Of a stretch of 64,000 nt of DNA, positions 43,562-53,861 are shown one piece after another. Each line of letters begins with the position of its first letter. The stretch's first letter is position 1. The notes below the pieces were generated by a model. It saw only the letters and a program-made list of their open reading frames with translations. It was not told where the DNA came from and made no database searches. Source of the stretch: Affinundibacterium amnicola. Lineage in GTDB: Bacteria > Pseudomonadota > Gammaproteobacteria > Burkholderiales > Burkholderiaceae_D. Location: positions 186,001-250,000 of the forward strand of contig NZ_JACOFU010000002.1 in assembly GCF_014284275.1 (NCBI RefSeq), written 5' to 3'. A program made the translations under genes and the position numbers.

Positions 43562-44503
43562 TCATACCCCTAGTGTCCAAAATGTCCAAAGTGTTCGACC
43601 GAAGCCTGCAATCAATGAAACACCGACGAGTATCATGAGGCTAGCGAAGGTTAGACGAGAAGACAGACGTTTAAATCCTGGCGCAGCTTCGGTATCACGA
43701 ATTGCGGCAATGACTTGCTGAACGCCCACATCTGGACGTCCTTCACCATAACTAAGCATCATTGCTTTGTTCGCTAAGATGTTCAACATACGCGGAACAC
43801 CGGCACTCGCGACCCACAGTGCAAAGATGGCCGTGCGCGAAAACAAGCGTATTTGACTAAAGCCGGCAATCCTTAGCCGATGTTGTATATAAAAACTCGT
43901 TTCATCGAGATTTAGTGGCCGTAGACGATAGTGAAAGCTAATCCTTTGTGCCAATTGACGAATCTCATTGCGAGCCAGTCGCTTATCTAATTCAGGCTGA
44001 CCAAATAAAACAATTTGCAGCAATTTTCGCTTTTCAGTTTCTAAATTGCTGAGCAAACGAATCGCCTCCAAAGTTTCCATTGGCAGTGCTTGCGCTTCAT
44101 CTATGCATAGCAGAACCCGCTTACCATTTTTTGCAAGCTCCAACAAATGTAAGTTGATTGCTTTTAATACTTGATGTTGTTCGCATTCCTTTTCTTGCGG
44201 AATTCCCAAGTCGTCAGCTAACACCAGCAATAGAGTTCGGGGTTCCAAAAAAGGATTAGGAATATATGCCGTCACAAAATCGCCACCTAAGGTTTTTAGA
44301 AACTGCCGGCATAACAAAGTCTTACCGGTGCCGACTTCGCCTGTGATTTTTATAAAACCTTCGCCATTTTGTGCTGCGACCAATAAGGTATTAAGCGCTT
44401 CTAAATGGCTACCAAAAGAAAAGAAAAAACTGGTATCAGGCGTGATTCCGAATGGCGTTTCGTGCAAACCGAAATGCGATTTGTAGGTACTCATTCTGAC
44501 CAT
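43562..44503 (-). CDS. mshM: MSHA biogenesis protein MshM (ExeA-like ATPase)
   Basis: MshM is an AAA-type ATPase of the ExeA/GspA type. With the ATG at 44503, preceded by GGAGAGG, it has 313 residues; a start 23 codons upstream is less likely. Walker A is GEVGTGKTLLC near residue 54, and Walker B is LLCIDEAQAL near residue 133. The characteristic N-terminus HFGLHETPFGITPDTSFFF and the arginine-rich RLRPLNLDE segment are present. One C-terminal membrane helix (SLMILVGVSLIAGFGRTLW) anchors it. It works with the secretin MshL, encoded just upstream. Confidence 0.92.
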   Translation of the reverse strand: MVRMSTYKSHFGLHETPFGITPDTSFFFSFGSHLEALNTLLVAAQNGEGFIKITGEVGTGKTLLCRQFLKTLGGDFVTAYIPNPFLEPRTLLLVLADDLGIPQEKECEQHQVLKAINLHLLELAKNGKRVLLCIDEAQALPMETLEAIRLLSNLETEKRKLLQIVLFGQPELDKRLARNEIRQLAQRISFHYRLRPLNLDETSFYIQHRLRIAGFSQIRLFSRTAIFALWVASAGVPRMLNILANKAMMLSYGEGRPDVGVQQVIAAIRDTEAAPGFKRLSSRLTFASLMILVGVSLIAGFGRTLWTFWTLGV

Positions 44504-44603
44504 GAAAACCTCTCCATAGAGATGAGCTGAGCTGATTGCATGATATTGCTTGCACGCATAATAAGCAGCCATCGAATCTCATGCTTGAATCGATCAGCAG
44601 TGT

Positions 44604-46340
44604 TCACTGGATTTTCTTTTCTAAACGCGTGCGCGGGGTCATTTCTTCAATTCTTTTCTGACTCTCCAATAAATCTTTTTCCCAAGCGGCATCGCTTTCC
44701 ACAATCGTTGGACGAATCAAAATCACTAATTCACGCTTTTGAGAAATTTGATTGGTGTTTCTGAATAAGCCACCTAGTAAAGGTACTTCACCAGCACCAG
44801 GAATTTGAGAACGGTCATCGGAATTTGATTGGCGCATCAAACCACCAATTGCGACGATGCGCCCATTTTGTCCACGCACAATACTATCTGTTTCCGATAC
44901 CACACTGGAAGCCAATGGTAAAACGACAGATCCCGCGCTACCAGCGTTCACCGTTTTTTCAATGGTCGTCACTTTGCTCACCGACGGATGAACGTGCAAA
45001 ATAATATTGCCCTCATCATCAATCTGCGGTGTCACATCAAGCGCCACACCAGAGAAAAATGGTTGCACTTCGACACTGACTGTTGGAGCCGTATTGCCAC
45101 CTGTGCTAACGACGCCTGGTGTGGTCTTTAAACTGGTGACAAAAAACTCATCTTTACCAACTTTCAGTACGGCTTTCTGATTATTCAATGTGGCAATACG
45201 CGGACTGGACAGCACATGTACGCTACCTTGCGATTCTAAAAATGATAGTAAGGCTGAAAAATTGGCAGTCTGAAATGCTAATCCAAAGAGCGATCCCGCT
45301 GCGCGAGACGCTGCACCTAAATTCAAACCAGTAATCGTGTCGATTCCAGTTCCGTCAGTCGTCAATCGCGTCGTGCTCAAGGTCGTACCCGGCGTCAAGA
45401 AACCAATCGACGCTGCACTATTTGGTGAAGATTTAAGCGAAGCAAACGACGCCCAATTGATCCCAGTTTGATATTGATCGTTCAATTCAACTTCCAAAAT
45501 CTTTGCTTCCAAAATCACTTGTCGATCAACCGATAACTGTGTCGCCTTTAAATAAGCAGCGATGTTCCGAATCTCGTCAGACATCGCCCGCACCACCACC
45601 ACGCCGGATTGTGGATTGATCACTACTTGGCGACCGTCCTGTCCGCTTCCAGCCAAAATATCTAAGGAAGCTTTCAACTCTGACCAAAAATCATTATTCG
45701 ATGTCGTATTAATCTTGCTGGAGGTGACTGACTGGCTACTGCCACCAGTCGGCGCACCACCTGGTGTATTTGCTTGCCCTGTCGATGAACTACCTGTCGA
45801 ATTTCCAGTCAATACCGCATCGGCCACCGAACCAGAGGTCACACGAATATCAGAACTACCTTTTCGTACTGACGCTAAATAGTTGATTTGAAAAACCCTA
45901 GTCTGCAAAGTCAACGGTTTAACGTAAATACGACTACCCTCAACTTTATATTCGTAACCATATAATTCACGAATCGCATCAAGCGCTTCAAACAAAGTCA
46001 CATCTTTCAAGTTGGCAGAAATATTGCCTGTCACTTCAGGATGCACCAACATATTGTAGGGCGTGCCTGCGACGATGCCCATGAAAAATTGAGATGCTGG
46101 TGCATTGCTAAAGCTGAGATTAAAACGCTCCTCTAAAGGTTTCCGCACTGGGGGTAAATCAACATTCAGTGGCGGCAACAAAGATGCGGCCACGGCATCT
46201 GGCTCTGCCGCTTTCACATTGGCTGCTGTCGCCTTACTCATTTCACTTTTGATCAAGTCATAGGTTTCTTGACGTGAAGGTGGCATCGCACAAGCAGCGA
46301 GCAAACCTAATAGCAAAATTGATAGCCCTATTTTTTTCAT
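44604..46340 (-). CDS. mshL: MSHA outer-membrane secretin MshL
   Basis: MshL forms the outer-membrane ring through which the pilus passes. The 578-residue protein starts at the ATG of 46340 (ribosome binding site AGAAGG) and is a lipoprotein: signal sequence ending in the lipobox LLAAC with C17. An STN-type N-domain follows (FNLSFSNAPASQFFMGIVAG), then a Ser/Thr/Gly-rich loop around residues 165-205. The secretin domain extends to the end, with VEVQPFFSGVALDVTPQIDDEGNI and GQNGRIVAIGGLMRQ. Its length fits the family. Confidence 0.95.
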   Translation of the reverse strand: MKKIGLSILLLGLLAACAMPPSRQETYDLIKSEMSKATAANVKAAEPDAVAASLLPPLNVDLPPVRKPLEERFNLSFSNAPASQFFMGIVAGTPYNMLVHPEVTGNISANLKDVTLFEALDAIRELYGYEYKVEGSRIYVKPLTLQTRVFQINYLASVRKGSSDIRVTSGSVADAVLTGNSTGSSSTGQANTPGGAPTGGSSQSVTSSKINTTSNNDFWSELKASLDILAGSGQDGRQVVINPQSGVVVVRAMSDEIRNIAAYLKATQLSVDRQVILEAKILEVELNDQYQTGINWASFASLKSSPNSAASIGFLTPGTTLSTTRLTTDGTGIDTITGLNLGAASRAAGSLFGLAFQTANFSALLSFLESQGSVHVLSSPRIATLNNQKAVLKVGKDEFFVTSLKTTPGVVSTGGNTAPTVSVEVQPFFSGVALDVTPQIDDEGNIILHVHPSVSKVTTIEKTVNAGSAGSVVLPLASSVVSETDSIVRGQNGRIVAIGGLMRQSNSDDRSQIPGAGEVPLLGGLFRNTNQISQKRELVILIRPTIVESDAAWEKDLLESQKRIEEMTPRTRLEKKIQ

Positions 46341-46438
46341 GTTTAAGCCTTCTTGGTCCAACTTAATTTTGGTGTTTCTTCTCATTTGATGATGTTATTG
46401 AAGACGAGCTCATAATTAGCCAGTCTCGAACTCACCAC

Positions 46439-46816
46439 TTACTTCAACTTCGCGCTTCCTTGACTTGGTTTTTTTCGCAAGTCAGGATGCAAACTTAAAG
46501 TCTGTAATTGCTTACCTCGTCTCAATACAACTTCCGACTCGGTCATTCTGATTAATGTCTGATCCCCAAATTTGGCGTTCAACTTCACCGCTTGTCCATC
46601 AATAATCGCTATTTTACGATTTGCCGAAATCAAGATTGACTGCAATACCGGGCCAACTTCCTGCTCTGTACCTCCACCCGGATTCAAGATACTTGCTGGC
46701 GGTCTGGTAGGATCAGGCAAATTTTGCGAAATTTGCGGCTCTGCCCCAGCATATAAATTGATGCTAGCGAACAATAGACATAATCCGAACATCGGAGCGA
46801 TTACAAATTGAGCCAT
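46439..46816 (-). CDS. mshK: MSHA biogenesis protein MshK
   Basis: This small periplasmic protein of 125 residues has a signal peptide (APMFGLCLLFASINLYAGA) and a DPTRPP motif, as in the inner-membrane platform protein PilP/GspC group and MshK. The second half (ISANRKIAIIDGQAVKLNAKFGDQTLIRMTESEVVLRRG) is an HR-like domain that contacts the secretin. It overlaps the end of mshJ by 16 bases and precedes mshL, so it is co-transcribed with both. Confidence 0.88.
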   Translation of the reverse strand: MAQFVIAPMFGLCLLFASINLYAGAEPQISQNLPDPTRPPASILNPGGGTEQEVGPVLQSILISANRKIAIIDGQAVKLNAKFGDQTLIRMTESEVVLRRGKQLQTLSLHPDLRKKPSQGSAKLK

Positions 46817-47565
46817 TTTTTCTCCAGACTCAAAGTAAATATTTGCAGACTCAAACTTGCTTTTGGATATTCAAGCACATTCAAGCTCCCACGGCTCCAA
46901 TAAACTTGTTCAGGCATCGCTTCCAGTTCTTTTATATAAGCCAACATGTCGAGGTAATTCCCTTCTAATACCAATTCAACTTCATGCTTATAAATACTAA
47001 GTTCATCTGTATTAAGCGTGCCAATTTTGCTGCCTGAACTTGAAGGCAAAACTTGATTAGCCGTTGAAACTGTATTCGTAGCCGCCTCGATTGCACTAGC
47101 GCTAGCATTCGCTGCGCTATCTGAAGTTTTTGCAACATCGAATAAGTTCACAACTGGAAAACTCTTTAGCGAAATTAATTGCAAGCGTTTGTTCCGCTTC
47201 AAAATATTTTGCAATAGCGTGTCCATTTTATCTGGCGCAACCAAGTTCTTTTGCAAGTTCGATAGATCGCTGTCCATTAATCGCAAGCGAGCCTTTGCCT
47301 CATTTAATCTGGCTTTTATTTCTGCATCTGGATCGCCTCGCATAGCACCAGAAAGTTGCGCGAGCTCCTCTTGCAAAACACCCATCTGCATTTGATGTGT
47401 ATGCTGCTGAGTCTTCAATGTCTTCTGCAACTTTAGTTGCGGTTCAATCAAAAAAGTAAAACCAATCATCAGAACACCGACACTGCATAGCACGAATAAA
47501 ATCGCGCGCTCTCGCATCGACAAAATATCTATTTTGCGCAAAAAACTTAACCATATTTTTTTCAT
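46801..47565 (-). CDS. mshJ: MSHA biogenesis protein MshJ (PilO-like)
   Basis: MshJ is the PilO-like subunit of the inner-membrane alignment complex. The 254-residue product has one membrane helix (residues 22-40, ILFVLCSVGVLMIGFTFLI), then a coiled coil (about 45-105) and a small C-terminal domain. It overlaps mshI2 by four bases (ATGA) at its start and mshK by 16 bases at its end, showing tight coupling. Assembly with MshI, MshI2 and MshK is expected from the family. Confidence 0.85.
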   Translation of the reverse strand: MKKIWLSFLRKIDILSMRERAILFVLCSVGVLMIGFTFLIEPQLKLQKTLKTQQHTHQMQMGVLQEELAQLSGAMRGDPDAEIKARLNEAKARLRLMDSDLSNLQKNLVAPDKMDTLLQNILKRNKRLQLISLKSFPVVNLFDVAKTSDSAANASASAIEAATNTVSTANQVLPSSSGSKIGTLNTDELSIYKHEVELVLEGNYLDMLAYIKELEAMPEQVYWSRGSLNVLEYPKASLSLQIFTLSLEKKWLNL

Positions 47566-48251
47566 TGTGGTTTTGCTCCTGCGGTTTTTTCTTTATCAGC
47601 TTTGTCAGCCATGCCTGATGAATGCAACTGAAACTCTAAATACGGTGCTGGCTCTGGCATTTTTTTCGGATCTGCCGCGCTGATTGCTGCTGGGACAGGC
47701 AATAGCGGTCTCTCCATGTGTAAGGTCGAAAAAGTCTTACCTCGCATAATTGGCTCACGCTTTAATTGCGTGACATACAGCGGCACTAATTCAGCTTGCA
47801 AGGTGCGTCCATGCAAAATTAAATCGTATCCCGCACCTTCCAAGGTCAAGCCGGTCAACCATAAATTAGCCGGAACCTGACGTGCAAAAGCACTTAAGTA
47901 GGTCGAATAGCCATCTGTGTTACCAAACTGACTGTTTTGCAAAATCTGTGCAATTTGATGACGTCGGAGTAAGGACGCTTCTATTAATGTTAATTCTTGG
48001 GCTAAAGCTGGATTTTGAATTTTAGCGGCACGAGCTTCGCGCAATGCATTCACTTGATTTGTGATTGAAGTCAGCTTTAAGGACGCTTGTTCGGAGGCAC
48101 TTCTCGCTTGTGTCACCTGCGAACGTAAATAGACAAAACTGATCGCAATCACACACAAACTGAACGCGAATAAAATCAACAAATTAACAGCCGAAAAATG
48201 GTCTTTTCGCTTTAATAAGGCGGGGTTAAAAAGATTAATCTGCTGGCTCAT
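47562..48251 (-). CDS. mshI2: MSHA biogenesis protein MshI2 (PilN-like)
   Basis: The 229-residue PilN-like protein has a short cytoplasmic tail (MSQQINLFNPALLKRK, the INLF/NP motif that binds a PilM partner). One membrane helix follows (about residues 22-42), then a coiled coil and a C-terminal domain (VPANLWLTGLTLEGAGYDLILHGR). It overlaps mshI and mshJ by four bases each. The name mshI2 is used for this second part of the split PilM/PilN function. Confidence 0.85.
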   Translation of the reverse strand: MSQQINLFNPALLKRKDHFSAVNLLILFAFSLCVIAISFVYLRSQVTQARSASEQASLKLTSITNQVNALREARAAKIQNPALAQELTLIEASLLRRHQIAQILQNSQFGNTDGYSTYLSAFARQVPANLWLTGLTLEGAGYDLILHGRTLQAELVPLYVTQLKREPIMRGKTFSTLHMERPLLPVPAAISAADPKKMPEPAPYLEFQLHSSGMADKADKEKTAGAKPQ

Positions 48252-49198
48252 GCTGTGCCTGCCTCTTGACGTAAAGCCGCACCAATCACAGACAAAAATA
48301 CCCGCTGACGTTCAGCCGATTTTAATTCTGGAATTTTATCGATATTGACCAATTGGGCCAGGTCGAGTATCTCCACTGGCAAGTACATATTACTCGACAA
48401 ATATTGCTGCAAAAAAGTCGCGGCCTCACCTAATGGCGCAACGACGAGCTTTGCGGTTGTGATGTAATTATGTTGCCGATCAAAATGATCTAAGGATCTT
48501 TGCAGCTCTAGCGAAATACGTTCGAAACTCGCATCTCGCTCTTGTAAATTTTGAGAGTCTAAATCTTTCGTGCTGATATCAAGGCGACGAGACAGATATA
48601 GCTCACCACCATAAGTCACCGTTAACAAACCACCCTGCGCATCAAACGACAACATCGCCAAACCACGTCCTTCGATTTCTAAGCGCGCAGAAATATTTCG
48701 TTGTGCCATCTCTGGAACATCAATTAAACGCAATGGCAGTTTTGCATTCACAAATAAATTTTGATTGGCAATTAACTGTTGATTTGCGGCGACAATAACG
48801 ATCAATGACTGATTTCGTCCACCATTATGAATATCACCAGGAACGGTCAATACGTCGAAACTGGCTGATTCGATTGGATAGTCAATTAATTCTTTTAAAC
48901 GCCAAATCAAGGCATTTTTCAATTCATCTGCAGGAACGTTTAAGGCATCAATGGCGAACCATTGATATTCATTGGAATTTAATTGCAATAAACATTGCTT
49001 TTGCTTCGCGGGTGTTTCACGTGCAAGACGCTCCAATAACACTGGCCACGCTTGATCTGACTTTGGATAAAACGATAAAAATTCCACGGCAGGTAAGCCG
49101 CCGGTCTGAAAACGCACAGAGGCGGCATAAAGACCGTCGTTACCTAAACGAATCGCCATGACATCGGCGTTTTTCTTGTTTTTTGAGAATAATCCCAT
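48248..49198 (-). CDS. mshI: MSHA biogenesis protein MshI (PilM-like)
   Basis: This 316-residue cytoplasmic protein is the PilM-like, actin-fold part of the alignment complex that binds the tail of MshI2. The N-terminus MGLFSKNKKNADVMAIRLGNDGLYAASVRF and the DVPEMAQRNISARLEIEGRGLAMLSFDAQGG segment are typical of MshI. No membrane segment is present. It is the first gene of the I-I2-J-K-L-M-N block, separated from mshQ by 179 bases, so it may have its own promoter there. Confidence 0.87.
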   Translation of the reverse strand: MGLFSKNKKNADVMAIRLGNDGLYAASVRFQTGGLPAVEFLSFYPKSDQAWPVLLERLARETPAKQKQCLLQLNSNEYQWFAIDALNVPADELKNALIWRLKELIDYPIESASFDVLTVPGDIHNGGRNQSLIVIVAANQQLIANQNLFVNAKLPLRLIDVPEMAQRNISARLEIEGRGLAMLSFDAQGGLLTVTYGGELYLSRRLDISTKDLDSQNLQERDASFERISLELQRSLDHFDRQHNYITTAKLVVAPLGEAATFLQQYLSSNMYLPVEILDLAQLVNIDKIPELKSAERQRVFLSVIGAALRQEAGTA

Positions 49199-49377
49199 GC
49201 TTGAGCCCAGTTCAGCAATATTGCTTGACGTTAAGATAATATGAGCTTGTTGTCAATCATTGCCCCTTGTTTTGTTGCCGGATTGATGATGTCTGGCGTT
49301 TCTGTCCGATTCGAACTGCGTATTCTTGACATACCGATTTTTACTGCCCTGTTATCGCTACCAGATCACACCAATTC

Positions 49378-52300
49378 TCAATGCACTTCTCTTGTATAAA
49401 TAAATTGATTTGACTTTTTATAAGCCCCAAATTTCACTTTCCCTGTTGGATTAACCGCGGTCGCCCCGCCTCGCCATGGAAATTTCAACCAATTACTTAC
49501 GGGAATGTCCATATCCAGAAATCCACTATTACCTAATCCTGGTTTAGAAAATTTTAATTGACTCTGACCAGCAACCAGTTTTCCGGTCGCGCTCACAGTC
49601 GCCAAAGTTTCGCCCGCACTTAATTTGTTAGTTGCCGTTTCTGGACTATAAAAAATCAGGCCGCTACCAGAAGTCGGTGCTATTACGGTGGTGCAACTAT
49701 CATCACTATTTCTTCTCCACTGATCACCAATTCGATACTCAGCAAAAAAAGGCACGGGCAAATCCAACATTTCAGAACCATAGGCACTCTGCAATTTCAA
49801 TCGACCATAGCGTTGCCTGCTACTGCCAAGCAATGTCGCGGCTCCGGCACTGACTTCACCATCACTAGGCGCTGCAGAAATATTGATCAAAGTTTCATTT
49901 GCCAATGCCGTTGGCCGAGATATTTGATGTTTTGCCGTTACTGCGACGACGCCACTCAGCCATGTGCCAGTCGGCGCAGTAGCACTTGCGCTAAGCTCAG
50001 CCCCAAGGGGTGGGCCAACAGGTACACCACCAATACTGAATGAATAATTTGCATACACTGCTGGATTAAATTTAGCATAAGTGCTGGTGTAATTCTGCGT
50101 GGTCGCATTCGAACTATTTTGTGCCGTCATCGTGAAGTTGGTGAAAAATCCATCTTGTCCAAAATAACTGAACGGCATTGACAAAGTACATGCTTCAACC
50201 ACGGTATTGCTGCTGATCAAAAAGTGATCTGGCATAAATCGACCAAAGTGATTGGTCGCAGCAGAGTTCGAAAACTTACAACCGTACTTACCACCGACAA
50301 GAGTGTTAGAGGTGTCGTCAGTACAATCACTGTTTGCGACATCAGCAGAGCCTGAAGTGCTGACAAAAGTATCGTCATAGACCGCCTGCGGTCTCAGTCT
50401 GAAATAACCCACTTCATCATATTGAAATGCGTTGCCGGTTGCATCATTTCCAGTTGATGGATCTGCCGCTTCAGTAAATACACCAGATAAGTTGCCCGTA
50501 CCAGGCGCTGGTCGACCACCGTTAAGCACCGAAGGAACGTTGGGCCATTGCAGCAAGCTTGGATCAATCTTTGGAATCCCATCATAGCCTTTGACTCCTG
50601 TATTTGCAGTCAAAACAAAATTAGCACCAGCGGCGATGACAGGGGTACTGGTCGTACTATTTCCTGCATTGTCCGCATTGGCGTTCGATGTAACGCTGTT
50701 AAACTGTGTAGGACGCACCGAAAAACTATCGGACGAACAGCCACTTACCGGAGCGGAACCGCCACTCTCTCTGACGCGACATGCTAAATTTTTGTATGCA
50801 TCGGGTAGCAACATATTCGCAGCTATGGTTTTTCTGCCGCTATCTCCGGCGACAAAACTTAAATTCTGCGAAATAATCGGCGTTGCAGCCGCACATGACG
50901 CAGCGGCAGATTTATCATACAGTTCAACCACAACATTACCTGCATACGAACTAGCAAGTGCTCCAGACGACTGCAAAGCTAATACATCAAATCGAAATCC
51001 TGTATTTACCAACTTCGTATAAAGTGGATTGCGGTTCGTCGCAGTCACTGGATTTTGATAGGTCGCACCGGTTTCCATACATTCAAAGTCAGCAACACAA
51101 GGTGTATTCGCGATGACGATCTGGCAGCTCGCCTGTAGTACGCCCCCAACAACGCAACGGGTTCCATTAAGAGGAAGTTTGCTCAACCCGCTGGCAAACA
51201 TCGTATATGTTCCTGCCGATGCTGCATTCGCTTGCAAGACTAAATTGGCGATGCTATTGGCAGACCCCAAGGTGAAGCTGGCTGGTGTCCAGCTTGTACC
51301 CGCCGCTGCTGGAGAAAAAGAAATCCCACCTGTCAGCGTACCGGTATTGACAATGTTCAGCGCGGGACACGGTACGATTGCCGAAGTACAGGCCAGCACT
51401 TCAATAGGTTCAGGGCATAAAGTTGCATTCCCATCATGCCTGATCTCAATGTGATCGTATTCTGGTACGACAGTTGATCCAATCACAAAGTCATAGCTAA
51501 AGGTGTACACACCAGGCGCGGTAAAATCATAGGCTATGCCTATCCCTGTATCTTGCAAAGTCGTCGTAATCGTATTGCTCAATGCGCCAGTTTGTTGAAC
51601 GGAGCAATTCGGAGAGCCATTGGCGAAAAATGTACTCCAACCTGCTGCGCAGTAACTGCTAAATGTGCTCACAGAACTACCACCTGGTGGTGGAGTGGGC
51701 GGTGCTCGCTCACGAAACGATTCAACAATGGTCCCAGACGATGGCAAGGCCGTACTTGTAGGGCAAGGATTGCCACCACCCAAACTGGAGTAGGTTCCAA
51801 CGATTCTATATGTGCCAGCCACATTCACACCACAGCCACTATCGCTACCACCTAGATAGGTATCGAACACATGATAATAACGAACTGGATTTGATGCACT
51901 GACCGCGTACGTCGCGGGAATAGTCAAGGTCACTTCCGCAGTTAAGAAATCAAATGGCGTCGTGTACTTCCACAGAATAGATACTTGCGGACCATTTGTA
52001 ATTCCCAACAAATTCGTTGCTCGTTGTTGTATGCCCGGAACTGCCGGATTTGCGGGAAGCGCGGCTGAAATACTATAGCTGTTGTACATGCCGCCACTTG
52101 GATTAAATGTGCTGACGGTATGTGACGGTCCATATAGCCGCCCATTCGCACGAATAAAAACACCGTTATCCAAGCTATTGAGATTCGTTTGCGGTAAGGC
52201 AGTCGGGCTATACACTTGCCCGGTATTATTTAGGCGCCGAACTTGGATTTTGCTTGATCTGTCTATGTAGAAATGCAACCCATTAGTCGCACTAGTACCA

Positions 52301-52443
52301 CCCGTGCTATTAAATTCTATGGTTGTTTGTGCATTCACCACCTGAAAAGGGAAACCGCAAAACGCAAGCAGCAATGTCAAAAACAAGGCGTAACCGCACC
52401 TAAAATCCAGCTTCAGTAATTGATCTTGCACGTGCTTACTCAT
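49378..52443 (-). CDS. mshQ: MSHA biogenesis protein MshQ (large exported protein)
   Basis: MshQ is a large, poorly understood protein of MSHA loci, perhaps a tip or surface component. The ATG at 52443 gives 1021 residues; a start 21 codons upstream is less likely. A signal sequence follows (ALFLTLLLAFCGFPFQVVNA). The N-terminal third is a beta-rich region, the middle is rich in Ser/Thr/Ala and cysteines, and the last third matches the MshQ-type DUF6701 region (RFMPDHFLISSNTVVEACTLSMPFSYFGQDGFF). It lies 72 bases behind mshP at the end of the pseudopilin block. Confidence 0.88.
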   Translation of the reverse strand: MSKHVQDQLLKLDFRCGYALFLTLLLAFCGFPFQVVNAQTTIEFNSTGGTSATNGLHFYIDRSSKIQVRRLNNTGQVYSPTALPQTNLNSLDNGVFIRANGRLYGPSHTVSTFNPSGGMYNSYSISAALPANPAVPGIQQRATNLLGITNGPQVSILWKYTTPFDFLTAEVTLTIPATYAVSASNPVRYYHVFDTYLGGSDSGCGVNVAGTYRIVGTYSSLGGGNPCPTSTALPSSGTIVESFRERAPPTPPPGGSSVSTFSSYCAAGWSTFFANGSPNCSVQQTGALSNTITTTLQDTGIGIAYDFTAPGVYTFSYDFVIGSTVVPEYDHIEIRHDGNATLCPEPIEVLACTSAIVPCPALNIVNTGTLTGGISFSPAAAGTSWTPASFTLGSANSIANLVLQANAASAGTYTMFASGLSKLPLNGTRCVVGGVLQASCQIVIANTPCVADFECMETGATYQNPVTATNRNPLYTKLVNTGFRFDVLALQSSGALASSYAGNVVVELYDKSAAASCAAATPIISQNLSFVAGDSGRKTIAANMLLPDAYKNLACRVRESGGSAPVSGCSSDSFSVRPTQFNSVTSNANADNAGNSTTSTPVIAAGANFVLTANTGVKGYDGIPKIDPSLLQWPNVPSVLNGGRPAPGTGNLSGVFTEAADPSTGNDATGNAFQYDEVGYFRLRPQAVYDDTFVSTSGSADVANSDCTDDTSNTLVGGKYGCKFSNSAATNHFGRFMPDHFLISSNTVVEACTLSMPFSYFGQDGFFTNFTMTAQNSSNATTQNYTSTYAKFNPAVYANYSFSIGGVPVGPPLGAELSASATAPTGTWLSGVVAVTAKHQISRPTALANETLINISAAPSDGEVSAGAATLLGSSRQRYGRLKLQSAYGSEMLDLPVPFFAEYRIGDQWRRNSDDSCTTVIAPTSGSGLIFYSPETATNKLSAGETLATVSATGKLVAGQSQLKFSKPGLGNSGFLDMDIPVSNWLKFPWRGGATAVNPTGKVKFGAYKKSNQFIYTREVH

Positions 52444-52515
52444 TTTCAAACCTAATAAAAATAATTCGCTATCATTCAAAATAAATACAGACCAGCCTGT
52501 AACCAAAACGACTTA

Positions 52516-53031
52516 CTAGCATGGAGGATCTGTCGCCAAACCCGTAAGGCCGACTCGACACGTACTAATACTGGCTGAAATCTGGCGTTCAACAAAATCA
52601 CTTGAGGGAGCTGTACCCGAGCTTCCTGTTGATGTAATTTGATACACGCGTATCGTATTTTCGCCTTCCGTTTGCGTTGTCAATTGGCAATCGACAGTCA
52701 CATTAAATCCACTCAAAGCGCCACCAAATGTTGGTACTGCCATACCCGCTGTGCAGCCATTAAAAATAGTGTTCACTACCGCCGCATTCTCTGGCGTCAA
52801 TATCGCAAAAGTTGCGGCCTCTATTCCGGCCTTGGCCGCCTGATATGCGAGTACACCACGCACATCTTGATTCGCAATCGTACGTTGTGTAGTGTAAATC
52901 GACAGCATAAAAATTCCCAAGGCCGCCAAAATCAGCAACAAAAAAATGGCAGACACCAAAGAAAATCCTCGCGCAGCCGAATCATGTACTGGGGACGCTC
53001 TAGGCGAATTGATGACAGATTTATGGCACAT
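52516..53031 (-). CDS. mshP: MSHA biogenesis protein MshP (minor pilin-like)
   Basis: The 171-residue product has a prepilin-like start: a 21-residue basic leader ending in RG, then FSLVSAIFLLLILAALGIFML. The fifth residue of the mature part is serine rather than the usual glutamate, as in PilX/GspK-like minor components that do not need Glu5. It overlaps mshO by 11 bases. The C-terminal domain has several cysteines (VDCQL, STCRVG, PPC). It is expected to sit at the pilus tip. Confidence 0.87.
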   Translation of the reverse strand: MCHKSVINSPRASPVHDSAARGFSLVSAIFLLLILAALGIFMLSIYTTQRTIANQDVRGVLAYQAAKAGIEAATFAILTPENAAVVNTIFNGCTAGMAVPTFGGALSGFNVTVDCQLTTQTEGENTIRVYQITSTGSSGTAPSSDFVERQISASISTCRVGLTGLATDPPC

Positions 53032-53860
53032 TACTAATGTTCACATCCTGATAAAGATTGACCGACTCACCTGCTCTTATCAATCCTAGTCTAATCGACA
53101 AAACCGCACTACGTTCTGTCACGCCGCTGGCATAATTAAAACTACAGCTTGCTATATTTTCCGCCAACAAAGGTTCGGTGGTGCCCGGTGCTAAGACTGG
53201 GCAAGTCGCTAGCGCTGGCGTAATTGCGTAGTTTGACACACGATACAAGCGACCAGTTCCATTGCCATTGGGATCGGTTCCCGCACCTTGGCAAACAAAG
53301 GTCACAGCAGGACTGCTTCCTGACAAAACAAAAAACCGTTTAGCGGGTGACTCAATTGGATTTTGGATTGGAGAACTCAAGCGAATTGTACTTGCTGTCG
53401 ACCCAGCATCAACAATACCGCGATAACTGGGATCATAAGCATTTGCCCCGGGAATTCCTAAGTTATAAACCACAATAAAGTCATCTTTTTGCGGAACAGA
53501 ACTCAGCGGTCCTATCACATCAAATAAGCTCCCTGATGTGCTATCGAATTGCATTATATTGCCAGGTTCGTCCGACCGATAACGTCCACCGTCCTTGGTC
53601 ATCAAGAATTCAATACAATTAGTCGTGCTAGCTTGACGTACACTATTTGGCAGCGCTAAATGTAAGTCACGAGACATCCGCCGGATTGCGGAATTTGCAC
53701 TTTCAGTCAACTCTGCACGTCGGCTCAAGTCGCGATATTGCTCAATTGGGCGACTGATGAAGCTTGCCGCTACCACAGCCAAAATACCCGTGATCACAAT
53801 TACGATCACGGCCTCAACCAAGGTAAAACCACGCTGAAAGATCAATTGAGTATTAGTCAT
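53021..53860 (-). CDS. mshO: MSHA biogenesis protein MshO (minor pilin)
   Basis: This minor prepilin has the cleavage motif RG|FTLVEA with Glu5 and a hydrophobic helix (VIVIVITGILAVVAASFI). With the ATG at 53860, located directly behind the mshD stop (TAATATG), it has 279 residues. A start eight codons upstream is possible and would overlap mshD. The globular domain contains cysteines at TNCIEF, FVCQG, ATCP and ASCSF. It belongs to the C-D-O-P-Q pseudopilin block. Confidence 0.9.
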   Translation of the reverse strand: MTNTQLIFQRGFTLVEAVIVIVITGILAVVAASFISRPIEQYRDLSRRAELTESANSAIRRMSRDLHLALPNSVRQASTTNCIEFLMTKDGGRYRSDEPGNIMQFDSTSGSLFDVIGPLSSVPQKDDFIVVYNLGIPGANAYDPSYRGIVDAGSTASTIRLSSPIQNPIESPAKRFFVLSGSSPAVTFVCQGAGTDPNGNGTGRLYRVSNYAITPALATCPVLAPGTTEPLLAENIASCSFNYASGVTERSAVLSIRLGLIRAGESVNLYQDVNISNVP

Positions 53861-53861
53861 A